A stretch of DNA of 60,409 nucleotides from Candidatus Pacearchaeota archaeon (GCA_018304025.1 JAGVXA010000002.1:1-60409), one strand, 5' to 3'; counted from the stretch's first letter, positions 42,877 through 52,092 are shown. Numbers and translations are program-made. Notes: generated by a model from the sequence alone, not told the origin.

Positions 42877-44469
42877 TTAACGAATATACTTCTTAAACCT
42901 TTTAGATTTTTTTATCCTTTTGGCGATTAAGATAATTATGGCTAGGATTATTACAAACAAGATTATCTTGATTATGCTGTATTCCTTGTCTTCTTCGTCG
43001 AAGACATCCATGCCGGTCAGTATTGAATTCAAGGATTCTTCATCTTCTGGATTTACTTTTGATACGTTTAAGCCGAAGGAATTTAGAAAAGCGGTGGTGT
43101 CTTCTCCCGACGAGAGAGTAAGAACATAATTCATTTGGTTGTTTAATATCTCGTGGTTTGAACTCATCGTTATATTTTCTTCTTTGATTTTTTCGTATGT
43201 TTTCTTGAATATATCCTCGCTGTATTTTTTCGATAAGGAATCTACAATGTTATAGCTTTGCGCGTATCCTATTGAAATAGGGCTCATGTTTTTTCCGCTG
43301 CAATCAATTTCTTTAAACTCTTCTTCGGAAAGAAAAATATTTGGGCTCCAGCCAGACATAAATGAAAAATCTGTATTTTTACATTCGTTTAAGACAGAGA
43401 ATGTTTCTGTTTTTAGTTCCGAGGAATCATATTCCAAAGATTCCAGGACTTTGTAGGAGAGATACTGGGCTGTGCCTTCTTCCCACCAGAAGTTAGGAAC
43501 ATTATCTTTGAAATAAACTGAATTGAATCCGTGAACTGTTTCGTGAAGCAAAATATACAATATTTCTTTTTCTGTTTTTTGAAGATTTGTCGACTTGATT
43601 TTTATTTTTCCCTCGCCTAAATAAATTCCGTTTGTCTGCTCTTCAAAGCCAATGTCGTCTTGCGTTACGAGCTCTATTTTCCATTTTTTTGGGGACTTGA
43701 ATCCGTAGATTTGTTCGATAACAGAAATTCCTTGGTCTGCTTTAGAAAGAATTTTTGAAAATTCTTCTGCGTATCTTTGAGGGATTTCGGCTGTGTAATA
43801 GTTCGAATTAACCTCGGTTAAGTCCGGCGAGAGCAGAATGTTTTTTTCAGACAGGACAAAATCTATTTCAATGTTTACTGTTTCTGATTCTTTTAAATCG
43901 TAATTTAGAATTATTGGATTTTGATATTCATTTGACGCCGGTTTTTTTGGCAAGGAAGTTATACTTGCGTCTTTTGGGAGGCGTATTGAAATATTAAAAG
44001 AAGTGTCGGGCGGATTTTTTGTGAATGTTCTCCTGTAATAATAGTTCGGCTCGATTACCAGAGGATTTTTTTCTACGACGTAAGAAATGTTAAAAAAATA
44101 ATCGGTTATGTAATAAATATTTTTTGTGTTCTTAAAAGTTAAGAGAGAATATTTGTCGTTGATTTCCCGGATTTCAAATTCTACATTTCCCTCTGAATCA
44201 CGCACTTTAATTTCCCTGCTTTCTTTTGGAATGTAAATGCCCCAGTTTTCTTTGGCGAGATAGTCAGAGAATTTTGACAGTTTTATTTTCCAGAAAATAA
44301 ATTCGCTGGATGTTCCGTCTTGATTTATAACTACTCTTATTTCTTTTTCCTGGATTATTTTATCTGTTTGCTCGGGGCTGAGAAAGGGTTTATTTGAGAA
44401 AAGAAAATAAGACAGTGCTAATATAACTATTAGGACGAGGGCAATTAATATCCAGTACCTCTTTTTCAT
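42877..44469 (-). CDS. Membrane-anchored zinc metallopeptidase (gluzincin-like)
   Basis: 530 residues. N-terminal membrane helix (about 5-23) and C-terminal helix (about 498-517) with a basic tail, so the body is outside and tethered at both ends. The active site is LLHETVHGFN (HExxH, about residue 310) followed by FWWEEGTAQYLS 18-20 residues later, which supplies the third zinc ligand as in peptidase MA-like/M1/M61 gluzincins. The N-terminal half is beta-rich with paired Tyr. It may process surface proteins; the substrate is unknown. Confidence 0.82.
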   Translation of the reverse strand: MKKRYWILIALVLIVILALSYFLFSNKPFLSPEQTDKIIQEKEIRVVINQDGTSSEFIFWKIKLSKFSDYLAKENWGIYIPKESREIKVRDSEGNVEFEIREINDKYSLLTFKNTKNIYYITDYFFNISYVVEKNPLVIEPNYYYRRTFTKNPPDTSFNISIRLPKDASITSLPKKPASNEYQNPIILNYDLKESETVNIEIDFVLSEKNILLSPDLTEVNSNYYTAEIPQRYAEEFSKILSKADQGISVIEQIYGFKSPKKWKIELVTQDDIGFEEQTNGIYLGEGKIKIKSTNLQKTEKEILYILLHETVHGFNSVYFKDNVPNFWWEEGTAQYLSYKVLESLEYDSSELKTETFSVLNECKNTDFSFMSGWSPNIFLSEEEFKEIDCSGKNMSPISIGYAQSYNIVDSLSKKYSEDIFKKTYEKIKEENITMSSNHEILNNQMNYVLTLSSGEDTTAFLNSFGLNVSKVNPEDEESLNSILTGMDVFDEEDKEYSIIKIILFVIILAIIILIAKRIKKSKRFKKYIR

Positions 44470-44524
44470 AAAAAGATTTATGCTTGGAATTATATAAATT
44501 TATGTTCGCTGTCTTTTGTATAAA

Positions 44525-44534
44525 GATTTAAATA
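44525..44534 (+). promoter_or_regulatory. TATA box of the 44557 gene
   Basis: gatttaaata lies 23-32 nt before the ATG at 44557. Confidence 0.5.
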
Positions 44535-44556
44535 TATTAAAATATTAGACTCTTGC

Positions 44557-46587
44557 ATGAGAAAAGAGGATAAGAAAAGTTCTAAGGGATTATATTTAAT
44601 TTTGATTTTAGTGGGAATACTAATTATTGGGCTGTTTTTCGTCGGTATTTCTATAAATGGGAATGTTATAAATGGTTTTGGAAGCAAGATAGTTGGTTTT
44701 ACATTGTTTGATTTAATTCGAGATTTTATATTCGGGGGCAAGGTGATGCTGGGGCCTACGACAGGAGATACTGTTGAGCTTGTTGTTGAGGGAATTAACT
44801 GCACTGGAAAAATTGTTTCATTTGAATATTATGAAGTTGATTCTGACGGGAATGATTTGATTACTGGATTGTATGGTTTGCCGACGAGCGGGACTGTTCT
44901 TGGAAGCAACGTGACTGCGACTTGGCTTGTCCAGTGGTTTGATGATGCAGATGGCGACGATGGAGATAATAATCCTGAAATTATTTTTGTTGCTAGTTGC
45001 GACGGAAGCAGTGCTACTTCTGATATTTTAGAACTTTCTCCTGCCCCAATTCAAATTACAGCGGGAAATAATATCAACCTCGTTGTCGAGGGAATTAACT
45101 GCACTGGAAAAACTATTTCATTTGAATATTATGAATTAGATGACAATGGAAATGATACTATCACCGGATTGTATGGTTTGCCGACGAGCGGGACTGTTCT
45201 TGGAAGCAATGTGACTGCGACTTGGCTTGTTCAGTGGTTTGCTGACGACGAGATTGACAACGGAAACGATGATCCTGAAATTGTTTTTGTAGCTAGCTGC
45301 GACGGAAGCAGTGCTGTTTCTGATATTCTGGAAATTTTACCTGCTTCAGTTTTAACATGCGCTTTGAATTCCGAGTGCAATGATTTCAATCTTTGCACAA
45401 CTGATAGTTGCAATCCTTCTAATCCTTTGGCTAATGGATTTGGCTGTGTTTTTGCAAATAATGCTTTGTCTTGTGATGACGGCGTATTTTGCAATGGTGC
45501 TGATATTTGCAATAGCGGAGTGTGCGGGCATGCCGGAGATCCGTGCGTTGCTGGAGAAACGTGCTTCGAACCTAATATTTGCGCGCCTTTAACATGCAAG
45601 GATATCGACGGAGATGGAATTCCTGATTACAATGCTACTTATTGTCCTCCTTCTTCTGGCGGCGGCGGTGGAGGCGGCGGAAGGGATTATTGTGCATGGA
45701 CTAACAAGAGTTATTTAATTGGAAATAATACGGCGATAAATAGTTACCTTCCAGATACAAACGCGGGCGGATTGAATATTTCGCAAATTGACAGCTCTAA
45801 TTTGGTCGAGCATTCGAATTTCATGATTGAGAAAGCAAATCTTGCGCGAATCAGGTTTAGAGAAAATTTGATGCTGGTGAGAGTGAATGAAACAGGATGC
45901 TTTGAGAAGATTAATTTCTCTGAGAAGCTGATAAAAATAGAAGACAAGAAAGTGTTTGTGAATTCAAGTTATTTTGTTGAAATGAAAAAGCCAGCTGTGA
46001 TTGAGTTTTACGGCGTTAATTTTGTTACTCCGAAGGTTTTGAAAGACGGTTCTGACTGCGGAGTTGATTGCTCCTTGAATTCTTATATTTCTGGAGTAAG
46101 TTATTCTGTGAATGTAAGCGGGTTCTCGACGTATGAAGTTGTTGAAGGTTACGTTGCTCCTGGCACGACTCCTTCTGGAGGCAGTGGCGGGGGTGGAGGC
46201 GGAGGCGGCGGAGGTGGAACAACTCCAAAGTTGTGCACTCAATCAATAAAATGCGACGCGTGGAGCAGCGAGTGCGTTGATGGAAGCCAGAAAAGATATT
46301 GCTACGATGCAAATGCCTGCAACAAGACGAAGAGTTATTACGAATATAAAGATTGCAGAGCAAGTGTTGAAGGAACTGAAACTGGCGAGGGAGGAATTTT
46401 AGGAGGAATAACAAATCCAACAACTAGAGCAATTTGGAAGATAGTTATTTTTGTTTTTGTTGGGGTTATGATTGCGGGATTAGTTGTCTTCATTGTGCTA
46501 TATCTTGCTAGGAGAGCGAAATCTGGCAACAAGGAAGTTAAAATGGGAAAGGTTTTGGAAGATTCGAAGAAGTTTTTAGGAAAGTAA
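44557..46587 (+). CDS. Surface protein with two Ig-like repeats and C-terminal membrane helix
   Basis: 676 residues. N-terminal membrane helix (about 12-33). Two tandem ~95-residue beta domains (about 68-165 and 170-265) share LVVEGINCTGK, GLYGLPTSGTVLGSNVTATW and VASCDGSSA almost exactly. A Cys-rich EGF-like stretch (265-350), a Gly-rich hinge (SSGGGGGGGG), a beta domain with an acidic 'PGF-like' core, a second long Gly stretch (~548-556), a Cys-rich thrombospondin-like segment (CDAWSSECVDGSQKRYC) and a C-terminal membrane helix (about 625-648) with a basic tail follow. The protein spans the membrane at both ends with flexible outer linkers. Confidence 0.78.
   Translation: MRKEDKKSSKGLYLILILVGILIIGLFFVGISINGNVINGFGSKIVGFTLFDLIRDFIFGGKVMLGPTTGDTVELVVEGINCTGKIVSFEYYEVDSDGNDLITGLYGLPTSGTVLGSNVTATWLVQWFDDADGDDGDNNPEIIFVASCDGSSATSDILELSPAPIQITAGNNINLVVEGINCTGKTISFEYYELDDNGNDTITGLYGLPTSGTVLGSNVTATWLVQWFADDEIDNGNDDPEIVFVASCDGSSAVSDILEILPASVLTCALNSECNDFNLCTTDSCNPSNPLANGFGCVFANNALSCDDGVFCNGADICNSGVCGHAGDPCVAGETCFEPNICAPLTCKDIDGDGIPDYNATYCPPSSGGGGGGGGRDYCAWTNKSYLIGNNTAINSYLPDTNAGGLNISQIDSSNLVEHSNFMIEKANLARIRFRENLMLVRVNETGCFEKINFSEKLIKIEDKKVFVNSSYFVEMKKPAVIEFYGVNFVTPKVLKDGSDCGVDCSLNSYISGVSYSVNVSGFSTYEVVEGYVAPGTTPSGGSGGGGGGGGGGGTTPKLCTQSIKCDAWSSECVDGSQKRYCYDANACNKTKSYYEYKDCRASVEGTETGEGGILGGITNPTTRAIWKIVIFVFVGVMIAGLVVFIVLYLARRAKSGNKEVKMGKVLEDSKKFLGK
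44770..45340 (+). repeat. Tandem duplication inside the 44557 gene
   Basis: The segment about 44770-45020 recurs at 45080-45330. Stretches such as ccgacgagcgggactgttct are identical. Few synonymous changes point to a recent duplication or ongoing conversion. Confidence 0.8.
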
Positions 46588-46593
46588 ATTAAA

Positions 46594-47484
46594 TTAAGTT
46601 GTAATAATTTTTTCTTTTTTTGTAATAAGGATTGTATCTTCGGCTTGCGCGACTTTTCCTGAATTTTTTTCTATCAACTGCGGATACTGGTGAATTATGC
46701 TGGCTTCTTCAATGCGCTTTAATGCTATCAGCGCTCTTGTGCCGAATTTTTTTACCAACCATCTTGAACAGAACGGAAGAGTTTGATATTCTTTTTTTAT
46801 GAACTGGAGGACTTCTCTTGCGAAGTGGTCTCTTACCTGGTTTTCGTTTTCTAATTTGTAAATTCCTGACGGTTTTCCGTCCCTGACTGCGCCGTGCCCT
46901 GATGTTGCAAATGGCTCTATTGCGTATGCTCCTTCTTCTATTTCTATTTCCTGACTGTTGTTGTAATTTGGAATCGTTACACCTGCGTGAAGATTGTATT
47001 CGTCTAAAAGGTGCCCTGACAAGTTTCTGATTGGCTCTGCGTTTTTTTCAGTAATTGCTTTTTCTATTTCTTCTCCTACTTCGCTTATTGAAGTTTTTAG
47101 AGAGATTTTTTCCAAGGCTTTTTTTAATGCTGTTTCTGCTGCTTCGATTAGATTTTTGTTTTCTTCTGAGTTTTCCAAGTCTAGTGAGAAAGCTGTGTCT
47201 GCAATGTATCCGTCTATCTGCACTCCGATGTCGACTTTTAGGAGCCCTTGCGCTTCTTCGTCGTCATTGTAGGCTGGAGTTACGTGGGCTGCCTGCTCGT
47301 TGATTGAGAGATTTGTCGGGAATGCCGGCTTTCCTCCGAGTTCTGCGATTTTATTTTCTATTTTTTCCGCGATTTCTAATAAAGGCATTTGAGGTTTTAT
47401 TATTGTTCTTGCATAGGACTTTACTTGCTTGGCTATTTCTCCGGCTTGCTTGTATTTTTCTATTTGTTCTGATTCCATTTGCAT
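46594..47484 (-). CDS. map: Methionine aminopeptidase, type II
   Basis: 296 residues. Metal ligands in order: Asp in KVDIGVQIDGYIADTAFS (two Asp), His in LHAGVTIPN, Glu in IEPFATSG, and the final Glu in KVAQAEDTI. The ~60-residue helical insertion before the second half is the type II hallmark of archaeal and eukaryotic enzymes. Removes the initiator Met from cytoplasmic proteins. Either of two ATGs (47482-47484 or 47476-47478) may start it. Convergent with the 44557 gene. Confidence 0.94.
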   Translation of the reverse strand: MQMESEQIEKYKQAGEIAKQVKSYARTIIKPQMPLLEIAEKIENKIAELGGKPAFPTNLSINEQAAHVTPAYNDDEEAQGLLKVDIGVQIDGYIADTAFSLDLENSEENKNLIEAAETALKKALEKISLKTSISEVGEEIEKAITEKNAEPIRNLSGHLLDEYNLHAGVTIPNYNNSQEIEIEEGAYAIEPFATSGHGAVRDGKPSGIYKLENENQVRDHFAREVLQFIKKEYQTLPFCSRWLVKKFGTRALIALKRIEEASIIHQYPQLIEKNSGKVAQAEDTILITKKEKIITT

Positions 47485-47565
47485 TCGAGAAAATTAGAGT
47501 TATTAAAGTTTTGTTATCTTTGCGGAGAGAGTTAGTTTTAGGAGATAGAAAATTTGGTAAGAGGA

Positions 47566-47835
47566 GAGAGTTAGTGTGATAATATCGAGAAATTAGGAGA
47601 GAGATAATTATCCGAGTAGGATTTTGGGAAAGAGATAGTTAGTGCGATAGAATCGAGAAATTAGCCTTCGGCTAATTTCCGAGAATTTTGTGATAACAAG
47701 AGAGATTTTTATAGGAGAATAATTAGTGTGATAATATCGAGAAATTAGCCTTCGGCTAATTTCCGAGAATTTTGAATATTTAATTGAATTGATTAAATTA
47801 TACCATATCATTATACATAGAAATTTCCGAGAATT
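47566..47835. repeat. Tandem units with UUCG-tetraloop hairpins
   Basis: The unit ttagtgtgataatatcgag, then a hairpin with stem gaaattagc / gctaatttc closed by cttcgg, then cgagaattttgtgataa, recurs about every 85 bp. Clear hairpins lie at 47657-47679 and 47741-47763; a version with a different loop lies at 47585-47610 and a partial end at 47820-47835. Same family at 56018-56290. This covers the gap of about 415 nt between map and the 47900 gene. Confidence 0.8.
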
Positions 47836-47899
47836 CAGATTTTCCTTTAACAAAGTTTAAAAACGAATTTTTTCTAGATAGATTCTTCTTGGTGAAATT

Positions 47900-48166
47900 A
47901 TGGCGGAGGAATATAGTCTTGATAAATGCTGGAAAATTGACGGGCATCGCTTAGTGGAACGACTGATTTCTGTGGACATGAAAAAAGCAAGATTTCCAGA
48001 GATTTGTGAAACTGGGCTCGCGTATTCTCATGTTCTTGGATGCGAGGATTGTTTTGACAGGTTTGCAGACGCTTATGAAGAATACGGATGTGGAAACACT
48101 TCTTTTAGCTATAGAGATTTTCATGCGAATTTAACCTTGCTAGAAGTTCTTCTCAAGAAATTTTAG
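47900..48166 (+). CDS. Hypothetical 88-residue protein
   Basis: Soluble, Cys-containing (CETG, GCEDCF, YGCGN), helical by composition, with charged N-terminus MAEEYSLDKCWK. The CxxC pair plus other Cys could bind a metal, but the pattern fits no family I know. The start is supported by a TATA-like aagtttaaaaacg at about 47853-47865. Its 3' end overlaps the end of the convergent PUA gene by 14 nt. Confidence 0.55.
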   Translation: MAEEYSLDKCWKIDGHRLVERLISVDMKKARFPEICETGLAYSHVLGCEDCFDRFADAYEEYGCGNTSFSYRDFHANLTLLEVLLKKF

Positions 48167-48614
48167 TTTTTAACTTTCTTTCTTTCGGGACGTAATTGAA
48201 TATTTTTTCTGTGTTTGATTTGCCTATTCCTACGAAGTCTTCTTGGTGTTTTAGGATTATGATTCCGCGCGGCGCCCTAATTTCTAGATCATATCCTCTC
48301 AGCCAAAGCTGCAACTGCTGGTTATTTATTTCAATAATATTTTTTGTTATTTTCTCTTTGAATAATTGGATTGCGTCGAATGAGATTCTCGCTTCTTCGT
48401 CTTTTTTGTTTATCAAATAAGCGCCGATTATTTCGACGTTTGTTAATCTTGTCAGCTGGACGATTTCTTCCTTGCTTAGGTGTCCTGAGAATCCTCTTAT
48501 TTTTTGTTTTCCGGTTTCTAGAAGAAGGTAAGGAAGTTCTGTGATTCCGTAGATTTTTTCTAGTTCTTCTATTAGATTTCGTTTTTCTTTGGATTTTAGG
48601 AAATGGAGTTTCAT
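48153..48614 (-). CDS. PUA-domain RNA-binding protein, partner of the m5C methyltransferase
   Basis: 153 residues. The C-terminal half RGYDLEIRAPRGIIILKHQE then DFVGIGKSNTEKIFNYVPKE is a PUA domain of the kind attached to archaeal NOL1/NOP2 methyltransferases and NIP7 proteins. The N-terminal half is a small alpha/beta domain. The start overlaps the stop of the methyltransferase gene (ATGA), so the two work together in rRNA or tRNA modification (inference). Confidence 0.8.
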   Translation of the reverse strand: MKLHFLKSKEKRNLIEELEKIYGITELPYLLLETGKQKIRGFSGHLSKEEIVQLTRLTNVEIIGAYLINKKDEEARISFDAIQLFKEKITKNIIEINNQQLQLWLRGYDLEIRAPRGIIILKHQEDFVGIGKSNTEKIFNYVPKERKLKTKIS

Positions 48615-49573
48615 TTCACTTCCTCCAATAAAGTCATTTTTGCGACGAAGAAACCTTCGGAATTGTTGTCTTGGGGATAGATTCTGCAGGAATGTTTAAC
48701 ATCATTGTGATAACTTTTATTGTTCCAAGATGTTATCCCCTGTCTTGTTTTAAGAGGAAGGGAGATTTTTTCGATTTTAACTGGGAAATTTTTTAATGCA
48801 AAATCAACGACTTCTTCGTTTTCTTCGGGGGCGTGGGTGCAGGTGCTGTAGACTAATGTTCCGCCTTTTTTTAGGCATTTTAATGCGAAAGCCACGAAAG
48901 TTTTTTGCTGTCTTGAGAATTTTTTTATTAGTTTTGGATTCCACATCAAAAAAGTTTTTGGAGATGAGCGGAGAGTTCCTTCGCCAGAACAGGGGGCGTC
49001 GACGAGAATTTTGTCGAATTTTGGAAATGTTGATTTTGACAGAGATGCGCAGAGCCCGATTGCGTCTTTTCTTGTTATTATTGCATTTGTAACACCGCAT
49101 TTTTCCAGATTTGTTGAAAGAATTTTTATTCTTCCGATGTTCAAGTCGTTGGCTATAATTGTTCCCTGATTTTGCATGTACATTGCTATTTGCGATGTTT
49201 TGCTTCCGGGAGAGGCGCACAAGTCTAGGATTAACTCATTTGGTTTTGGATCGAGAGCTAGCGGCGGGAGCATTGAAGAAATTTCCTGAATGTAATAATA
49301 GCCGAGAGTGTGCTCTAAGGAGTTGCCTAATTCTCCAGGTTCGAGGTTTTGATTTACGAGCATTATTTCCGGATAATTTGAGAATGGCTGGACGACATTC
49401 CATTTCTTTTTTAATTTCGAAAGGAGTTTTTCTATGGGAATTTTTATGGTGTTGCATCTTATGAAACTTTCCGGGCCGATGTGAATTATTTTATTGTATT
49501 TTTCAAAGTCTTCTTTATCCGGCAGAAGGGTTTCCATTCGCTGTTTGAAGAGGGGTTTCATTTCGTATCTCAT
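48611..49573 (-). CDS. NOL1/NOP2/Sun (RsmB/RsmF-like) RNA m5C methyltransferase
   Basis: 320 residues from the ATG at 49571-49573. SAM-binding motif LDLCASPGSKTSQIA, catalytic Cys pair in VDAPCSGEGT and STCTHAPEENE, the latter being the signature of m5C RNA methyltransferases. The N-terminal PUA-like or RRM part is short, and the PUA domain is supplied by the overlapping downstream gene. It methylates cytosine 5 in rRNA or tRNA. An upstream TTG extension is possible but lacks conservation signs. Confidence 0.9.
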   Translation of the reverse strand: MRYEMKPLFKQRMETLLPDKEDFEKYNKIIHIGPESFIRCNTIKIPIEKLLSKLKKKWNVVQPFSNYPEIMLVNQNLEPGELGNSLEHTLGYYYIQEISSMLPPLALDPKPNELILDLCASPGSKTSQIAMYMQNQGTIIANDLNIGRIKILSTNLEKCGVTNAIITRKDAIGLCASLSKSTFPKFDKILVDAPCSGEGTLRSSPKTFLMWNPKLIKKFSRQQKTFVAFALKCLKKGGTLVYSTCTHAPEENEEVVDFALKNFPVKIEKISLPLKTRQGITSWNNKSYHNDVKHSCRIYPQDNNSEGFFVAKMTLLEEVK

Positions 49574-49722
49574 GGGATTATTTGGGAAGAAGAGGTTAAA
49601 AGAGTTGCGGAGTAATGAAAAATAAAGAGTATTCAAAATTTTTTTAAAGACATATTAAATCACGACTAATTGATAACGATAATCCTTAAATAACTACGTC
49701 TTAATTTTTGGAAGATAATAAA

Positions 49723-50679
49723 ATGGAAACAAAGATAGTACTATTGTTCTTGCTTACAGCAGTTTTATTTTTAGTAATTGTTGATGCTGACAATTCAATA
49801 ACGACCCAGGAAGCGGTAATTAAATTTGATTCTAACACTAATGATTTAGTAGTTTTCGGGATAAATGAAAATATCCAAGTTAGTTATACTGAAGAATGCG
49901 CGGGGAGAACTAAAGAATGTTTGAGAAAAACAAGAACATATACTTTAACTGAAGATGTAAATACTTTAGTTTTAAAATTAGACTATCGGAAGTCTGCAAA
50001 TAAAATTTCTGTGAAAATCTTAGGATTGAAATATAATGATAAACCTGAAATTAAACCTCAAGATAATCAATTCGCCATAAAGATTTTCGAAAAGTCTGGA
50101 AACTTAAATCAAAATCTTTATGTAAAAAAACAGTTTAATGTAGATGCTAGTTATAACAAAAAGAAAGATGAGACGAAAATTTTGATTACGGAAAATAGAA
50201 AGAGAAATAAGTATGCAGAAGAAGGATTGGTTTTTGTTAAGATGATGACAGATAATGGGATCTTGAAATATGGAATTGATGAAAAACTTTCTAACAAAAT
50301 TAATGAAAAACCAGACAATAAAATTGATGAAATTCCGTCTACAGAATCTGAAATTTCTTATCTTCTTTCTGTAAAAAAATCTGATTCTGAAACTCAAGAA
50401 AAGTCTGAGATAACAGTTAATGAAAACAAAGTTACTATTGATTATATTTTTGAAAAGCCTACTCCCTGTACGTCTCTAAATTACACTATTCTCAAAAATG
50501 GCAATACAATAAAGATAATTCCTAAAGTTATTTATGGAAAGGGCATTTGTATAGAGGTAATTGCCTACGATGAGGCAATAATAGAATTTACATTAGATGA
50601 GGGAACATATACAATTAATATTTATTCTGTATGGGACAAAAGCAATCCTCTTTTGTCTAAAGAGATTATAATAAAATAG
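49723..50679 (+). CDS. Secreted hypothetical protein
   Basis: 318 residues. Signal peptide METKIVLLFLLTAVLFLVIV, cleavage near DA at residue 24. The mature part is beta-rich, Asn/Lys/Glu-rich, with a low-complexity stretch of KINEKPDNKIDEIP type in the middle and two Cys near each end. Probably one or two Ig-like domains. No family recognised. An in-frame TTG at 49708 is ignored in favour of the ATG at the signal peptide. Confidence 0.6.
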   Translation: METKIVLLFLLTAVLFLVIVDADNSITTQEAVIKFDSNTNDLVVFGINENIQVSYTEECAGRTKECLRKTRTYTLTEDVNTLVLKLDYRKSANKISVKILGLKYNDKPEIKPQDNQFAIKIFEKSGNLNQNLYVKKQFNVDASYNKKKDETKILITENRKRNKYAEEGLVFVKMMTDNGILKYGIDEKLSNKINEKPDNKIDEIPSTESEISYLLSVKKSDSETQEKSEITVNENKVTIDYIFEKPTPCTSLNYTILKNGNTIKIIPKVIYGKGICIEVIAYDEAIIEFTLDEGTYTINIYSVWDKSNPLLSKEIIIK

Positions 50680-50683
50680 TTGA

Positions 50684-51682
50684 TTAGAATTCCATTTCAA
50701 TTCTTAGCTCCATGAGGCAGAAAATGAATTTGCTGATTTGCATCAAATGGCGGCTGATGCTTTGCCCGTCTTTATTCGAGGATTCTTTCCATTTGAAGTG
50801 GTCGTTGTATATCCTGAAATCGTTTTCTCCGAATTCTATTGCTGTTTTTCTGTCGAATTTGTAAAACAAACGGTAATACATTTCAAAATGTTCTTTTACA
50901 CGTTCTGCGAATGGAAGGATTTCATTTACATTTTTCTTTGATTTTGCCAGATGCGCTCCGATGTATTTGAATTCGTCTCCAAGGAGTTCAAGAAGAAAAA
51001 GAGTTGCGAACATTGAGGGCTTATTTTTCTGGAATGTTGAATCGTTTATTCTGTTGTTTATCCTGCAGCAATAGTCGATAAATCTATCAACGTTTATATC
51101 CATTTGGTGAATTGTTTTGCAAATCTTTATGTCTCCGACTTCGTTGTTTTTTATTAATCCATTTATTTTTTCAAATAGCTCAAGAAGTAGGAGAAAAATT
51201 CTTCTTAGTGAATTATCGAATTCTTTGCTGGAAACTTCACCCATTTCCCTTACGATGCAATAGTTTTCTTTGCTGTCGATAATTTCTATTCCAATAAATC
51301 TGTTCACGAGCTCCTGGAACATTTCGAGCGCTGCTCTTTTCGGGGGTTTTTCTCCCATTCTTCTGTATTCAAACTGAGAAGTGTAATATGCATAAACTCC
51401 CTCGTAATCTTTTTGGTTTTTATCGTATACTAATTTTATTTCATCATATCCTTCCCTGTATGCTGACTGAAAAAAACGCCAAATCATCGGCACGCTGAAT
51501 CCTGTGATGTCAATTACTGCTGATTTGTGCTCTCCATTTTGTTTTCCGTTTATTATCAAAGAGCCCTGATTTTCAACAACGTCTACTTCGTCGCCCTGCT
51601 TAAGATTTAGTTTCTGAACCCATTCGCTTGGGAGAGTCATTGTAAGGGTTTTATGCCCCTGCTTGATTATTCTTCGTTTCAT
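50684..51682 (-). CDS. PhoU-like regulator with N-terminal AbrB/SpoVT domain
   Basis: 332 residues. Residues 1-45 (MKRRIIKQGHKTLTMTLPSE then WVQKLNLKQGDEVDVVE) are an AbrB/SpoVT swapped-hairpin DNA-binding domain. The rest is helical with PhoU-like repeats (DNSLRRIFLLLLELFEKING, HQMDINVDRFIDYCCR). This fusion is typical of archaeal phosphate-uptake regulators. It probably controls phosphate or other transport genes, none of which are in the window. A perfect palindrome lies in its promoter. Confidence 0.85.
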   Translation of the reverse strand: MKRRIIKQGHKTLTMTLPSEWVQKLNLKQGDEVDVVENQGSLIINGKQNGEHKSAVIDITGFSVPMIWRFFQSAYREGYDEIKLVYDKNQKDYEGVYAYYTSQFEYRRMGEKPPKRAALEMFQELVNRFIGIEIIDSKENYCIVREMGEVSSKEFDNSLRRIFLLLLELFEKINGLIKNNEVGDIKICKTIHQMDINVDRFIDYCCRINNRINDSTFQKNKPSMFATLFLLELLGDEFKYIGAHLAKSKKNVNEILPFAERVKEHFEMYYRLFYKFDRKTAIEFGENDFRIYNDHFKWKESSNKDGQSISRHLMQISKFIFCLMELRIEMEF

Positions 51683-51726
51683 ATATTCTTTATTGGAATT
51701 ATATATTTAAATCCTTTTAGTATATC

Positions 51727-51740
51727 TAGAATATATTCTA
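51727..51740. promoter_or_regulatory. Palindromic operator-like site
   Basis: tagaatatattcta is a perfect 14-bp palindrome 45 nt upstream of the PhoU-like ATG, just outside its TATA region (ttaaatatataa on the minus strand, about 51691-51702). Candidate autoregulatory site for the AbrB domain. Confidence 0.45.
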
Positions 51741-51868
51741 TACTGATAAATATATTCCTAAGTGAAGTATATAGGTTCATGCCAGAAATTGAAAGAATGA
51801 GAAGGTATATTTTAATTTATGACGGCGAGAAATATATTGACAAGATGTAAATTCTTTCTGCTTTTTTT

Positions 51869-51890
51869 CCATATAACTAAATTTTGGAGA
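51869..51890 (+). promoter_or_regulatory. TATA box and Shine-Dalgarno of the peptide/radical-SAM operon
   Basis: ccatataact (51869-51878) is TATA-like, 17-26 nt before ATG 51895. ttggagac just before the ATG contains GGAG, a possible ribosome site. Confidence 0.45.
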
Positions 51891-51894
51891 CAAA

Positions 51895-52092
51895 ATGGAA
51901 ACAAGAAAAACCAATCGATTGAGAAAGTCTTTAGTTGGCTTGCTTCTTGCTGGAACAATTGGCGCTGCTTACTGCAATCCCGGATGTTCTATTCTTCCTT
52001 ACTCTGCTCCCTCTGCAAGTTCTGCTGAAGGAAGAGAAATGGATTTGGAAAGAAGCTATTCTGACAGCAAAACTCTGGAGTCAAAAGCATAA
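51895..52092 (+). CDS. 65-residue exported peptide coupled to a radical-SAM enzyme
   Basis: METRKTNRLRKSLVGLLLAG starts a basic plus hydrophobic leader; AAYCNPGCSILPYSAPSASS follows with two Cys, then a Ser/Glu-rich polar tail ending DSKTLESKA. The TAA (52090-52092) shares its last base with the ATG of the radical-SAM gene, so translation is coupled. It could be a precursor modified by that enzyme, or an exported or lipid-anchored small protein; the sequence does not decide. A TATA box and GGAG support expression. Confidence 0.55.
   Translation: METRKTNRLRKSLVGLLLAGTIGAAYCNPGCSILPYSAPSASSAEGREMDLERSYSDSKTLESKA

Noticed and set aside
51779-51850. 23-codon frame MPEIERMRRYILIYDGEKYI...
   Set aside because: Plausible composition, but no clear ribosome site and too short to judge; it may equally be the leader of the peptide/radical-SAM transcript.
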